Shown here one piece after another: positions 34,746 through 43,862 of a stretch of 64,000 nucleotides of DNA (its first letter is position 1; each line of letters opens with the position of its first letter). The stretch lies in assembly GCF_000169435.1 (NCBI RefSeq), contig NZ_AAYB01000001.1, positions 682,001 to 746,000 on the forward strand, read 5' to 3'. The notes under the pieces are model-generated. The model did not search any database. It saw only the letters and a list, made by a program, of their open reading frames with translations, and was not told the DNA's origin. The DNA comes from Roseobacter sp. CCS2. GTDB lineage: Bacteria; Pseudomonadota; Alphaproteobacteria; Rhodobacterales; Rhodobacteraceae. The translations under genes and the position numbers were made by a program.

Positions 34746-36667
34746 TCCCTGCGAATGACCCCGGTCACCGCAGCGGCACCGATTGCGGTGACAATCCAGC
34801 CAAGGGCAATCAACCACCACCGCGCCCACCACAGCCACCACCCCCATGGGCCGCGTGTGGTCGAGGGGGCCCATGCCGCCTCTTGTCCCAGTGACACAAT
34901 CGGCACTACAAGATCGACGGCATAAGAGACCGCATTGAAGGTTTCATAGTCACGCCCAGCTGTCAGGACAGGCGTTCCATCCGGTGCCAGCATGTATTTG
35001 TCTGACCAGACCTTGGCGGGGTTCTGAATGTTGGGATCAGTTGCCAGCATCTGCCAGCTTTCCGACATTAAAACAGGTCCAGCCGTTGGCGCAAAATCGC
35101 CCTCTTCCCAAGACCGATCAGCCAGGAACCAGCCAATAAAGACCAGCGTAAGCAGCATATAGAAACTGCGCTCTGGTTTGTGCCCATAGCCCACAACCAA
35201 GCCAAACACCCGATCCGCAATCAAACTGCCCGCATTGCGCCAACCGACGCGAATGCCATGCCAGCGCTGTTCGTCCCGGAACTGCTTTTGCGCAAGCTTC
35301 AATGTCAGTGCACCAACGGCCAAGCGGCTTTCATCTGCGGGATGCAGCATAGCCAATCGCGCCACGTGCGGATCAGCGGGGCGACGCTTTTGCAGCGTCT
35401 CAATCTCGGCTTGTCGTTCGTCTGGTGGCATAAGACTGGCTTCGCGTAACGACATCCGCCAGTCCCGTTCACGTCGCCACCGCGCGCGTGAGGCTTTGCG
35501 CTGCTCTTTTTCCTTGGCGACCATAATCGCGCGCGCATCAGACCGATGGCCGGTCTCGCGCAACAGCTTGGCCAGTTGCTCATAAGGTTGCGGGTAGAAT
35601 TCCCGCTGCGATATCGCCCCCATTTTTAGCCACGCCAGCCTGTCCGGTACATTGATCCCGCCATGCAACACGTCATAAATGAACCCGCTCAGGTAAAGCC
35701 GTTCACACAACGCCCAGCTTTCTGGATCATCCCAAAGGTCGCCAACATGCGCTGAGGTTAAATCAACTGCGCCAACCACATCCTTCATCCGCCGCCAAAT
35801 GAACCCTTCGCGCACGATCAAGCGTTGCGCATTCAGCGCATACCCATCAGCGTTTCGCATCACAGCGTGACTGCAATCCAGCACACCGCTGATTTCTGCG
35901 CCCATAAAGCTGACTTCGCCATCGGTGGCCGCATAGCGCAAGAACGCGTCACCACGCACCTGCGTGCTTTGGGCGTTCAGCGCATGACCGCCCGGATTAT
36001 GAAATGCGCCACCGATAGCCACCAGTTGACCCCCGATTTGCGCACCCAACAAACTGACCTGCCCAGAGGCGGTGGTCCCTTCCAAAAGCACGCTACTGGC
36101 GACTTTCATGCCCTGCGCTTTAAAGGCCGAGGCTTCGGGGTTGCGCAAGATGGCTTGCGTACACGACAGATGCCCTTTGATATCACTGCCAGACAGCGAC
36201 ACTTTCCCGTCAATCCGACTGCCGTTCAGCGTCACGTTGCCACTGATCTGAATACGCGCCGCATTTATCCCATCGGTCATCGTACAACCGACAATCGTCA
36301 GTCCATCAGCCTGCAATTGCACCATCTGCGCACGTTCTGCAAAGTGACAGTTGAAAAAATCCACCGGTCCACGGGCCTGCGTAAAGCTTAGATCCAGCTT
36401 GCCGCCAATCCATGCGCCATTCACCGTAATGCCCGATGGCTGGGTGCGAAAATCATTGCATCCGCCAAGGATCAGATACCGCAAAAGGGCGGATCGGATC
36501 AGTACACCAGGCGCTTTGAGGTTCGGTACGGTCTGGCCGACCCGCGCCGTTGTTCCCGTTTGCGCGCTTTCCAGCAAAACCAGTTCAGCGGGGGTCAGCA
36601 GGTCATTGTCGCGCAACTGGACGACTTGCGCCCAGCGCGTGATCAAATGCAGGTCTTCATAATTCAT
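34742..36667 (-). CDS. membrane-anchored beta-helix-like protein, function unknown
   Basis: A 641-residue protein with no signal peptide. Residues about 50-330 consist of short, imperfect repeats rich in V/I-L-x-G patterns (GKLDLSFTQ, GNVTLNGSRIDGKVSLSGSDIKG, ASSVLLEGTTASGQVSLLGAQIGG), suggesting a right-handed beta-helix or pentapeptide-repeat-like solenoid. A charged helical linker (about 380-440) follows. Near the C-terminus are hydrophobic helices, one at about 505-525 and a Trp-rich one at about 600-635. It therefore looks like a cytoplasmic solenoid tethered to the inner membrane. I know similar proteins only as uncharacterised. It converges on the phosphoesterase gene and diverges from mnmH. 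Confidence 0.72.
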   Translation of the reverse strand: MNYEDLHLITRWAQVVQLRDNDLLTPAELVLLESAQTGTTARVGQTVPNLKAPGVLIRSALLRYLILGGCNDFRTQPSGITVNGAWIGGKLDLSFTQARGPVDFFNCHFAERAQMVQLQADGLTIVGCTMTDGINAARIQISGNVTLNGSRIDGKVSLSGSDIKGHLSCTQAILRNPEASAFKAQGMKVASSVLLEGTTASGQVSLLGAQIGGQLVAIGGAFHNPGGHALNAQSTQVRGDAFLRYAATDGEVSFMGAEISGVLDCSHAVMRNADGYALNAQRLIVREGFIWRRMKDVVGAVDLTSAHVGDLWDDPESWALCERLYLSGFIYDVLHGGINVPDRLAWLKMGAISQREFYPQPYEQLAKLLRETGHRSDARAIMVAKEKEQRKASRARWRRERDWRMSLREASLMPPDERQAEIETLQKRRPADPHVARLAMLHPADESRLAVGALTLKLAQKQFRDEQRWHGIRVGWRNAGSLIADRVFGLVVGYGHKPERSFYMLLTLVFIGWFLADRSWEEGDFAPTAGPVLMSESWQMLATDPNIQNPAKVWSDKYMLAPDGTPVLTAGRDYETFNAVSYAVDLVVPIVSLGQEAAWAPSTTRGPWGWWLWWARWWLIALGWIVTAIGAAAVTGVIRRD

Positions 36668-36749
36668 ACACTCACGCTAGGGCGCTGTGGGAACGCTCGC
36701 AATGGTTTTCGCCCTTTTGCCCCCGCCTGAACTGCCGTAGACCATTGCA

Positions 36750-37802
36750 ATGCCGATTAAATTCACCAGCCTCGACGCAATCCTTAACCACGGGTTTGAC
36801 ACCGTGATAGACGTGCGATCGCCTGCTGAATTTGCGCAAGATCACGTGCCCGGTGCCATTAACCTGCCGGCCCTGTCGAATGAACAGCGGGCCAAGGTCG
36901 GCACGATCTACAAACAAATCAGCCCTTTTGATGGGCGCAAGATTGGCGCGGGCATGGTGATCCGCAACGTGGCTGACCATATCGATGGCCCATTGATGGA
37001 AAAGGACGGCGCATGGCGTCCTTTGGTCTATTGCTGGCGTGGTGGCCAACGTTCTGGCGTGTTTTCGACGCTGTTGTCCGAAATTGGCTGGCGCGCTGAT
37101 ACGGTAAAGGGCGGCTACACGGCATTTCGGCGGCTGGTAAAGGCGAACCTTTATGATGACCCGTTGAAGCATCGTCTTATCTTGCTTGATGGCTACACCG
37201 GCACCGCCAAAACCGAAATTCTACCTCGGCTTGCGACCCGCGGCGTGCAGGTGATTGATCTTGAAGGTTTGGCTGGTCACCGCGGATCACTTTTGGGAAA
37301 AATGCCTGGTGGGCAACCTTCGCAGAAAGCGTTTGAAACCGGTCTTGCCTTGGCCCTGAGTAAGCTTGATCCGGCGCGGCCAGTCGTCGTTGAGGCCGAA
37401 AGCAGCAAGATTGGGCGCATTGTGATCCCTGCGTCTGTGTGGGTCGCGATGCTTGCAGCGCCTCGTATTGTCATTCAAGCACCAAAGGCCGCACGCGCGG
37501 CCTATCTGGCCACCGCATATCGCGACGTGATCGAAGACCCAGCGGTTGTTGCCGAAAAACTAGCGCCGCTGCGCCGTTTGCGTGGCCATGCGATCGTAGA
37601 CCGCTGGATTGCATTATCGCAAGAAGGTGCTTTGGTGGACCTGTCACAGGCCTTGATGGTTGATCACTATGACCCGGCCTATGCCAAATCGCGCCGCATT
37701 GATGAACGCGAGGTGCTGACAGAGGTCGCGGTTGAAACGCTGGATAATGATGGGCAGGAACGTGCGGCGGACGGGATTGCCGCCGCAGTTAACGCGTTTT
37801 GA
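36750..37802 (+). CDS. mnmH: tRNA 2-selenouridine synthase
   Basis: SelU/MnmH replaces sulfur by selenium at wobble uridine 34 of tRNAs, using selenophosphate from SelD. The 350-residue protein has an N-terminal rhodanese domain with catalytic C95 in VYCWRGGQRSG and a C-terminal P-loop domain with GYTGTAKT in the LLDGYTGTAKTEIL segment, plus VVEAESSKIGRI. Both are diagnostic of SelU. Its 3' end overlaps the selD gene tail-to-tail by 14 bases, so the two selenium genes are convergent neighbours. No SelA, SelB or selenocysteine tRNA is seen in the window. Confidence 0.95.
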   Translation: MPIKFTSLDAILNHGFDTVIDVRSPAEFAQDHVPGAINLPALSNEQRAKVGTIYKQISPFDGRKIGAGMVIRNVADHIDGPLMEKDGAWRPLVYCWRGGQRSGVFSTLLSEIGWRADTVKGGYTAFRRLVKANLYDDPLKHRLILLDGYTGTAKTEILPRLATRGVQVIDLEGLAGHRGSLLGKMPGGQPSQKAFETGLALALSKLDPARPVVVEAESSKIGRIVIPASVWVAMLAAPRIVIQAPKAARAAYLATAYRDVIEDPAVVAEKLAPLRRLRGHAIVDRWIALSQEGALVDLSQALMVDHYDPAYAKSRRIDEREVLTEVAVETLDNDGQERAADGIAAAVNAF

Positions 37803-39885
37803 TGTTCGAACCTTCGGTTATTTCGCCAATCACGGCAGCGCTATAGCCTTCATCGTGCAGTTTTTGCAGCGCGGTATCAGCCGATCGCGCAGACACAGCT
37901 GCCAAAAGCCCGCCCGCCGTCTGCGGATCGAATAGCAAGTCCATGCTGGCACCACTGATCTGCCCGGCCCCAATACGGTTGTCTTCAAATAGTGTTGAAC
38001 GCACGCCAGCGGTTGCAAGGGCCTGCGCCCCGTCCATCAGCGGGATCGCATCCAAATCCAGCACGGCACCAACGCCCGAAGCATCGCAAATACCCCGCAA
38101 ATGTCCTGCCAGACCAAACCCCGTAATATCAGTCATCGCGTGGGCGTTGCCTAGAATGGTTGAAGCTTTGGCCTGATCCTGCACCATATGCGCCAGACAT
38201 CGGATCACGTCAGCACCATTGGCTTTGCCTGCCATCTCAGCCGCCATGATCGTACCACTGCCGATGGGTTTTGTGACGATCAGCTTATCGCCCGGTTTTG
38301 CCCCGGACAGGGTGATCGGTTTCTTGGTCAGTCCCGTTACAGTAAAACCAATGGTCAATTCATCCCCCAAGGACGAATGCCCGCCGATGATCCTGCCACC
38401 AGCCTTGGCAAAGATCTCTGACGCGGTCGCCATAATTTCAGTCATTGTTCGCTCTTGCAGCTCTACCGACATGCGCGGCAGGATCAGGCTTGCGGTTGCG
38501 GCCTGCGGTTTAGCCCCCATCGCCCAGATATCGCCCAGCGCATGAACCGCTGCAATCTGTGTCATTAGGACTGGATCATTAGTCAGCGCGCGCAGGTGGT
38601 CCGTGCTCATCACCTGACCGGGCTGTACCACTGCTGCGTCATCACCAAATTGATCGGCCAGAACGGTTTGCAGCGCTGCACGGCCCACCTTGGCCCCGCA
38701 CCCCCCGCACATCGGCTTGTCGCCCAGCGCCTCTTTCACCCCAAGCGCGACAGTGCGCGGCAATTTGGGGGCCGCCATGGGTTTGAGCGTATCAAACTGA
38801 TCCATGAATTTGCGGTCAATATAGTCTTTCAACGTCCACAGTATTGGCCCTGCATGGGCTGTACCGAATTTTTCGGCCAGCGCAGTCTTTGACCCCAATG
38901 ATACCAGCTTAAGATAGTCGCGTTGTGGCTTGTACGGGCGCAACGTACCACCGGACAAAGCGGCGCGCAGATTATCAAACAGCACCGGCGCTTGGCGCAC
39001 GGCATAAACCCCGGCCTTTGGCCTTGGATCATGGGGCATATGCGCGCAGTCACCTACGGCGAAAACCTCTGACGCGCTTGATTGCAGGTTTGCATCGACG
39101 GTGATGAAACCTTCATGCAGTTCCAGACCAATCTCAGCCACCCAATCATGCGGTTTGGCACCGGCCGCCCCGGTCGTAAAATCACTGCGGATGGTGCGGC
39201 CATCGCGTAGCACCACACCTTCTGCGAAAATCTCGGTGACTTCGGCATATTCGATGATTTCGATATTGCTGGCAGTCAGCGCAGCAAGCATCTTTTGCCT
39301 TGCTTTATAGCCAAGCGCGGTCAGAACGCGACTGCGGTCGATCAAGCGCACGGTTGGTTGTTTGTCGCGCAAGGAATGTGCCATCGCCATGGCAAGTTCG
39401 GCGCCGGCCACGCCACCACCGATAATTGCGATCTGCGGTGCATCGGCCTGTGCGCGAAAGGTATCCCAACGGCTGGCAAAGGTGCCTAACGGCTTGGCCG
39501 GGATCGCATGAGTGGTGAACCCCGGCAGGTCCGGCATGGCTGACGTGATGCCGATATCGACCGCCGCCACATCATAGGCTACCGGCGGACGACCCGCGAC
39601 ATGGATCGTGCGTGCGTCTTCATCAATGCCAGTCGCATAACCGTTGATGATCCGCGCGCCGGCAAACCGCGCGAGTTTCACCAGATCAATATCCAGATCA
39701 TCCCGCGTGTAGTGCCCTGCAACAAATCCTGGCAGCATCCCCGAATAAGGTGCTGTTGGCCCGGGGTTGATCACCGTCACACGCACCCCCGGCAACGGGT
39801 TCATCCCCCAACTGCGCAAGACCAGCGCATGGGTATGACCGCCGCCGATCAGGACAAGGTCACGGGTGAGTGGTAAGCTGTTCAT
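37789..39885 (-). CDS. selD: NADH-dehydrogenase-like domain fused to selenophosphate synthetase
   Basis: SelD makes selenophosphate from selenide and ATP. The N-terminal half (about 1-370) is a pyridine-nucleotide-disulfide oxidoreductase-like flavoprotein domain (LVLIGGGHTHALVL, IAIIGGGVAGAELAMA, VFAVGDCA). The C-terminal half (about 385-698) is SelD, with the catalytic Cys-x-x-Lys near MCGGCGAKVG (C396 and K399 by spacing) and the aspartates in VMSTDHLRAL and GGHSSLGDELTIG. Such NDH-SelD fusions are known in some bacteria. The flavin domain may supply reduced selenium, but that is inferred. Convergent with mnmH, its user. Confidence 0.94.
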   Translation of the reverse strand: MNSLPLTRDLVLIGGGHTHALVLRSWGMNPLPGVRVTVINPGPTAPYSGMLPGFVAGHYTRDDLDIDLVKLARFAGARIINGYATGIDEDARTIHVAGRPPVAYDVAAVDIGITSAMPDLPGFTTHAIPAKPLGTFASRWDTFRAQADAPQIAIIGGGVAGAELAMAMAHSLRDKQPTVRLIDRSRVLTALGYKARQKMLAALTASNIEIIEYAEVTEIFAEGVVLRDGRTIRSDFTTGAAGAKPHDWVAEIGLELHEGFITVDANLQSSASEVFAVGDCAHMPHDPRPKAGVYAVRQAPVLFDNLRAALSGGTLRPYKPQRDYLKLVSLGSKTALAEKFGTAHAGPILWTLKDYIDRKFMDQFDTLKPMAAPKLPRTVALGVKEALGDKPMCGGCGAKVGRAALQTVLADQFGDDAAVVQPGQVMSTDHLRALTNDPVLMTQIAAVHALGDIWAMGAKPQAATASLILPRMSVELQERTMTEIMATASEIFAKAGGRIIGGHSSLGDELTIGFTVTGLTKKPITLSGAKPGDKLIVTKPIGSGTIMAAEMAGKANGADVIRCLAHMVQDQAKASTILGNAHAMTDITGFGLAGHLRGICDASGVGAVLDLDAIPLMDGAQALATAGVRSTLFEDNRIGAGQISGASMDLLFDPQTAGGLLAAVSARSADTALQKLHDEGYSAAVIGEITEGSNIKTR

Positions 39886-39909
39886 GACGCTGTTGTAGCG
39901 GGCGTGTGG

Positions 39910-40467
39910 TTAAGGGGAAAGCCACTGTCCTTGCCAATGACGGGCACGTGAGAAACTGACACGGCGGTGATCTGCACCAAGATGCACCGCGTCGATGGTG
40001 ATTAAGGTACAGTCAAGCACAGCAAAAGTCGCAGGATCAGGGTCTTTGACATAGTCCAATCCAGTTTCAATCGGTGTGCCGGGCGGCGGGGTCACCCCAT
40101 AGGACTGTTGCGCATGATCTGGGATCTTGTCCCACAACGCACGGGTCTTTGCGCCTGAATTGATCGACACCTCGGCCTGCAACCGGATTTGCAGGTCTTG
40201 TTTGGCATCCCAGATATGCAGTGCGGCGCGCGGGGTCGCATGCAAGCTCTTGATTTTGTCGGAATAAAGATCGGTATGCACTGTCACGACCCCCGCTTCG
40301 CGATCAGCGGTGCGCAACACGACTGTCCGCGCCTCTGGCCAGCCATCGGGTGATATGGTTGCGAAGGTTGGCCTGCGTGCCGGGTGTTTGGCATCAGCGA
40401 CACCGCGCCCCAATGTTCCCCAAACCTTGGCAAGGATACCGTCAGCGGTTTCAAACCATTCACTCAT
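39910..40467 (-). CDS. pyridoxamine 5'-phosphate oxidase-family (Alr4036-like) protein
   Basis: A 185-residue FMN-binding split-barrel protein. Visible features are PTFATISPDGWPEARTVVLR, VHTDLYSDKIKSLHATPRAALHIWD, and the C-terminal RRVSFSRARHWQGQWLSP, the ending of the PNPOx/HugZ-like branch. It may act on pyridoxamine phosphate or another flavin substrate. Its start overlaps the end of the AttH-like gene by 8 bases, so it is the last gene of the run at 39910-44515, though no functional link is clear. Confidence 0.82.
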   Translation of the reverse strand: MSEWFETADGILAKVWGTLGRGVADAKHPARRPTFATISPDGWPEARTVVLRTADREAGVVTVHTDLYSDKIKSLHATPRAALHIWDAKQDLQIRLQAEVSINSGAKTRALWDKIPDHAQQSYGVTPPPGTPIETGLDYVKDPDPATFAVLDCTLITIDAVHLGADHRRVSFSRARHWQGQWLSP

Positions 40468-41488
40468 AGCCTGTCATCTCCAAATACCCGATGCCCTGAT
40501 GGCTGCCGATGACCGTCACCGGTCCTTCCCAATAGGGTACGCTGGTTGTCATCCAGGCATCTTCGTTGATCGCATCTACCTTCACGTCCACACCGCGCAC
40601 CGGCAGTTCAACACGCCAGCGTACCGGTACATCATCATCGTTCAGCGCCAGCGGCGTCGCGGTAAGCGCGCCATCGGTATAAGCGGTCGTCACACCGTCG
40701 GGGGTGATCCACGTCGCGGAGGTAAAGTTGTTTCCGTCGGTCTGCTGTAGCCGGAAGCCCATCATCTTGTTGCCATCGTCAAACGACAGCGAAAACCAAT
40801 CCCACCCGGTTTGATTATCCGCCAAAGGCTGCGATGACCATTCACGGTCCAGCCATGCATTCCCCGTCACGGCAATATCACCTTCGGGCAATTGCAACGT
40901 TCCTTCAATCGCAAAAAACGGCTGCGAATAATAATAAGACGCCTGCCCCGCCGCCGACTTCACCGAATACCCGTCATCTCCATGAAAGATCAGCGGGCCC
41001 TGCGCCGTCAGTGCCATATCGTAAGCAAAGTCAGGGGCGCTGGCCGTCATGCGCAGTGTATCCCAATCGCCTACCAGCGACCAATCATCAATCCACGCCT
41101 CAAACGGGTCGGCTGTGACACCGGCCTGTCCAATCCCGCCGCGCGCGAGCCGTTCCGCAACAAAGTGATCATCAGGCGTTGTCACCGCCGCATGCCCCAT
41201 CCAAAGTTGGGGTGCGGTCCAGCCTTCGCCAGCCTCTGGCGCAAGGGCAGATCGAAACAGCGTCCATTGCAACCCATAAGGTGTGCCATCAGCCGCAGTC
41301 AGGTTCGCTGTCAGATACCACCATTCGATGCGATAGTCGGGGTGTGCGCCGTGATCCGTCGGGAAATCAAATTGCGGGTCAGGTTGCGGAACGGAAAAAC
41401 CGTCCGCATCAGTGCCAAGACCTGCAAACCCTTGGGCGAAAGCGGCGATGGGCAAGAACAGTGCCAGCATGAAAACTTTAACGTTCAT
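40460..41488 (-). CDS. secreted AttH/CrtC-like lipocalin-domain protein
   Basis: A 342-residue exported protein with signal peptide (about 1-18, IAAFAQG) and two lipocalin-like halves of the AttH/hydroxyneurosporene-hydratase family. Conserved blocks are FPTDHGAHPDYRIEWWYLTANL, WTLFRSALAP, SYYYSQPFFAIEGTLQ, NAWLDREWSSQPLADNQTGWDWFSL. It is encoded directly downstream of an FtsX-type permease and a LolD-like ATPase, the same trio as attEFGH-like clusters of Agrobacterium. The trio probably moves a lipid-like or hydrophobic molecule in the envelope, but the cargo is unknown. Confidence 0.85.
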   Translation of the reverse strand: MNVKVFMLALFLPIAAFAQGFAGLGTDADGFSVPQPDPQFDFPTDHGAHPDYRIEWWYLTANLTAADGTPYGLQWTLFRSALAPEAGEGWTAPQLWMGHAAVTTPDDHFVAERLARGGIGQAGVTADPFEAWIDDWSLVGDWDTLRMTASAPDFAYDMALTAQGPLIFHGDDGYSVKSAAGQASYYYSQPFFAIEGTLQLPEGDIAVTGNAWLDREWSSQPLADNQTGWDWFSLSFDDGNKMMGFRLQQTDGNNFTSATWITPDGVTTAYTDGALTATPLALNDDDVPVRWRVELPVRGVDVKVDAINEDAWMTTSVPYWEGPVTVIGSHQGIGYLEMTGYE

Positions 41489-43862
41489 TCGAAAACACCT
41501 TCAGCAAATCCGCAGGCGGGGTTCGGGCCAAACGCCGCGCAGGCCAAAGCGCTGCAATGGCCGCTGCCAACAGCGCAAAAAGACCCAGCCGCGCATAATC
41601 CATCGGGAAAAGATACATCGGTAACTGCCACCCAAAGGCGGCAACATTCACCACCGCCAGCAACGCCCATGCCAGCGCCAGGCCCAAAGGCAGCGCCACC
41701 ACAGCCGTTAACAGCGCCAGCATGACTGCGCGCACCAGTTCCAGTCTCCCTATCTGGCTACGTGTCATCCCCATTGCCCAGGCCGGGGCCAGTTGCGGGA
41801 TGCGCATTGTGGCAAGGGTCAGCAAGCTCATCAATATTGCAAATCCTGCGACAGCAAGTGTCAGGATATTCAAGGCGGTGGTCACCGTGAAGGTCCGCTC
41901 AAAGATCGACAACGAGATCGCTTTGATGCTTGCCTGGTTCACAGCCTGCGTCGCGCGGATGCCTGTTGTAGCCTCCAAATCGGTCAGAAAATCAGGGACG
42001 GCAACTGGGTCCATCCGCAAGCCAAAATTCTGCGGGATGATGGCAGGATACAGCGTCGCAAAAACACCCTCACCAATCACGGCTTGCCCAATTGGATTGC
42101 CATAATCGCCGTAGACGCCGGCAATTTGAAATGACGTGCCCTGCAGCACGATTGCGTCACCCACATTCAGCCCCGCCCGGCGCGACAACTGTTCGTTGAT
42201 CAAAACGGTCTGTCCGCCAAAGGTGCTGTCCCAAGGCCCCGCTGCCTGCTGCAGGAAAACCCAGTTGTCGCGATAAGTGGCATGATCGCGCGCGCCGTAA
42301 ACTTCGGTCGGTTGACCTGCGACCTCCGTATCGGCGCTTTGGATGGGTAGGATGATATCGGTGCGCGGTGTAGCAAAAGCGACCAGCGCCGCGGACTGTG
42401 CTTCATTTTCAGTTCGAATATAGAGTTCTGACGCAAGACGCTGATCAAGAAAATCAGTGAAGGTCAGCCGAAAGCTGGACACCATCGTCGACACGCCAAC
42501 ATTGGCTGACATGGCCAGTAGCAAAGCCATCAGGGCCAATGACAGCCCGGGCAATTGCTGGCGCGTGTCTGCCCAGAACCACTGCGCCGTCACCGACGTG
42601 GCGATCTTGCTGCTGGCGGCCAAAATCCGATCCAGAATAAGTGGCAGCGCCAGTGCCGCCCCGATCAAAAGAGACGCCAGCAGGGTAAAACCCCCGATCA
42701 GACCATTCGCCGTGAACATCATGACACCAGCAACACACAAAAGGATCGCGGCAAACACCCCTTGAACCACGGCCTGCCTGCCAGCCGCCATGGCAAGCGC
42801 GCGCGGTTGTGCTGCCGCCAGCAACGGCATCTTGCTTATTTGATACAGCGCGCCGCTGGCCGCAATCGCCGTACCCCCCAGCGCAATAGCCAGACCTGAC
42901 AACCACCACGACGGGCGTAACTGCAACGTACCGGACACATCTGCCCCGTAAAGACCGCGCAGCGTGGCCGCCACATCAGGCAACAAAAGCGCCGCGATAC
43001 CATAGCCCAGCGCCACGCCAATCACCCCTGCGATCAGGGCGAATATCATCAGCTCCGCCCCCATCAGGATGACCACGTTCCGCAGCGGCAACCCCAAGGC
43101 GCGCAGGGTACGCACAACAGGTCGTCGCTGCTCAAACGCCAAACCGATGGCGCCATTCACAATAAAGATGCCCACCGCAAATGACAGTAACCCAAAGGCT
43201 GTAAGGTTAAGGTGAAAACTATCCGTCAGCCGCCCAATATCGCTGCCACCTTGCGCAGGTTGTAAAGTAAGATCAGGTGCAACAGCGGCGAGGTCTGCGC
43301 GGCCTTTCGGCTGCCCCGGCAGCACGATAAGACTGTCGATCTGGCCCAGTTTGCCCAGCAGGCGTTGTGCAACACCGATATCGGTAACAGCCGTCCCCGG
43401 CGCTGCCTCTGGCGTAAGGATCACGTTCAGATCGGGCAATGCCAACGCGGTCTCTGCATTGGCGAAAAGCTGGCCTTCACCTGACAGGAATTCCGTGATG
43501 TCGCCGCCTTGTACAGGGTCGACCGGGCCGATGCCACCCGGTGCTGTCAGCGGCTCAACCCCCACAACGCGCACGCCGTCCAAGCGCCCTTGCACCACCG
43601 GACTGACCAACCAGCCCGCGCGGCGCAACGCGACATAGGTTTCTTGCGGCATCGGTTGCCCATCGCGGCGCACCAGCCGGTCATATTGTCCTTCGCCCAA
43701 TGTGGCTGCCGCTGCATCATAGCTCGCGCGCGCCTCGGCATTGACGGCCTGCACACCGGACCACAGCGCTGTCGCCAGCGCCAATCCGGCCAGCAGTGTG
43801 AAAAGCTGCAAGGGATTGCGCCACCAATGGGACAAAAGCGCCTGTAAGGTGGCCCGTGTCAT
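41478..43862 (-). CDS. FtsX-type ABC transporter permease
   Basis: A 794-residue permease of the MacB/LolC-type superfamily. An N-terminal membrane helix (about 18-40) is followed by a large periplasmic MacB-PCD-like domain, then membrane helix clusters (about 225-360), a second large periplasmic domain (about 440-650), and three more helices near the C-terminus. It has two fused FtsX domains, so one polypeptide replaces two permease subunits. The 5' end overlaps the ATPase gene by four bases and the 3' end overlaps the AttH-like gene. With the ATPase and secreted partner it forms a mechanotransmission-type ABC system, probably not a classical pump. Confidence 0.88.
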   Translation of the reverse strand: MTRATLQALLSHWWRNPLQLFTLLAGLALATALWSGVQAVNAEARASYDAAAATLGEGQYDRLVRRDGQPMPQETYVALRRAGWLVSPVVQGRLDGVRVVGVEPLTAPGGIGPVDPVQGGDITEFLSGEGQLFANAETALALPDLNVILTPEAAPGTAVTDIGVAQRLLGKLGQIDSLIVLPGQPKGRADLAAVAPDLTLQPAQGGSDIGRLTDSFHLNLTAFGLLSFAVGIFIVNGAIGLAFEQRRPVVRTLRALGLPLRNVVILMGAELMIFALIAGVIGVALGYGIAALLLPDVAATLRGLYGADVSGTLQLRPSWWLSGLAIALGGTAIAASGALYQISKMPLLAAAQPRALAMAAGRQAVVQGVFAAILLCVAGVMMFTANGLIGGFTLLASLLIGAALALPLILDRILAASSKIATSVTAQWFWADTRQQLPGLSLALMALLLAMSANVGVSTMVSSFRLTFTDFLDQRLASELYIRTENEAQSAALVAFATPRTDIILPIQSADTEVAGQPTEVYGARDHATYRDNWVFLQQAAGPWDSTFGGQTVLINEQLSRRAGLNVGDAIVLQGTSFQIAGVYGDYGNPIGQAVIGEGVFATLYPAIIPQNFGLRMDPVAVPDFLTDLEATTGIRATQAVNQASIKAISLSIFERTFTVTTALNILTLAVAGFAILMSLLTLATMRIPQLAPAWAMGMTRSQIGRLELVRAVMLALLTAVVALPLGLALAWALLAVVNVAAFGWQLPMYLFPMDYARLGLFALLAAAIAALWPARRLARTPPADLLKVFSNER

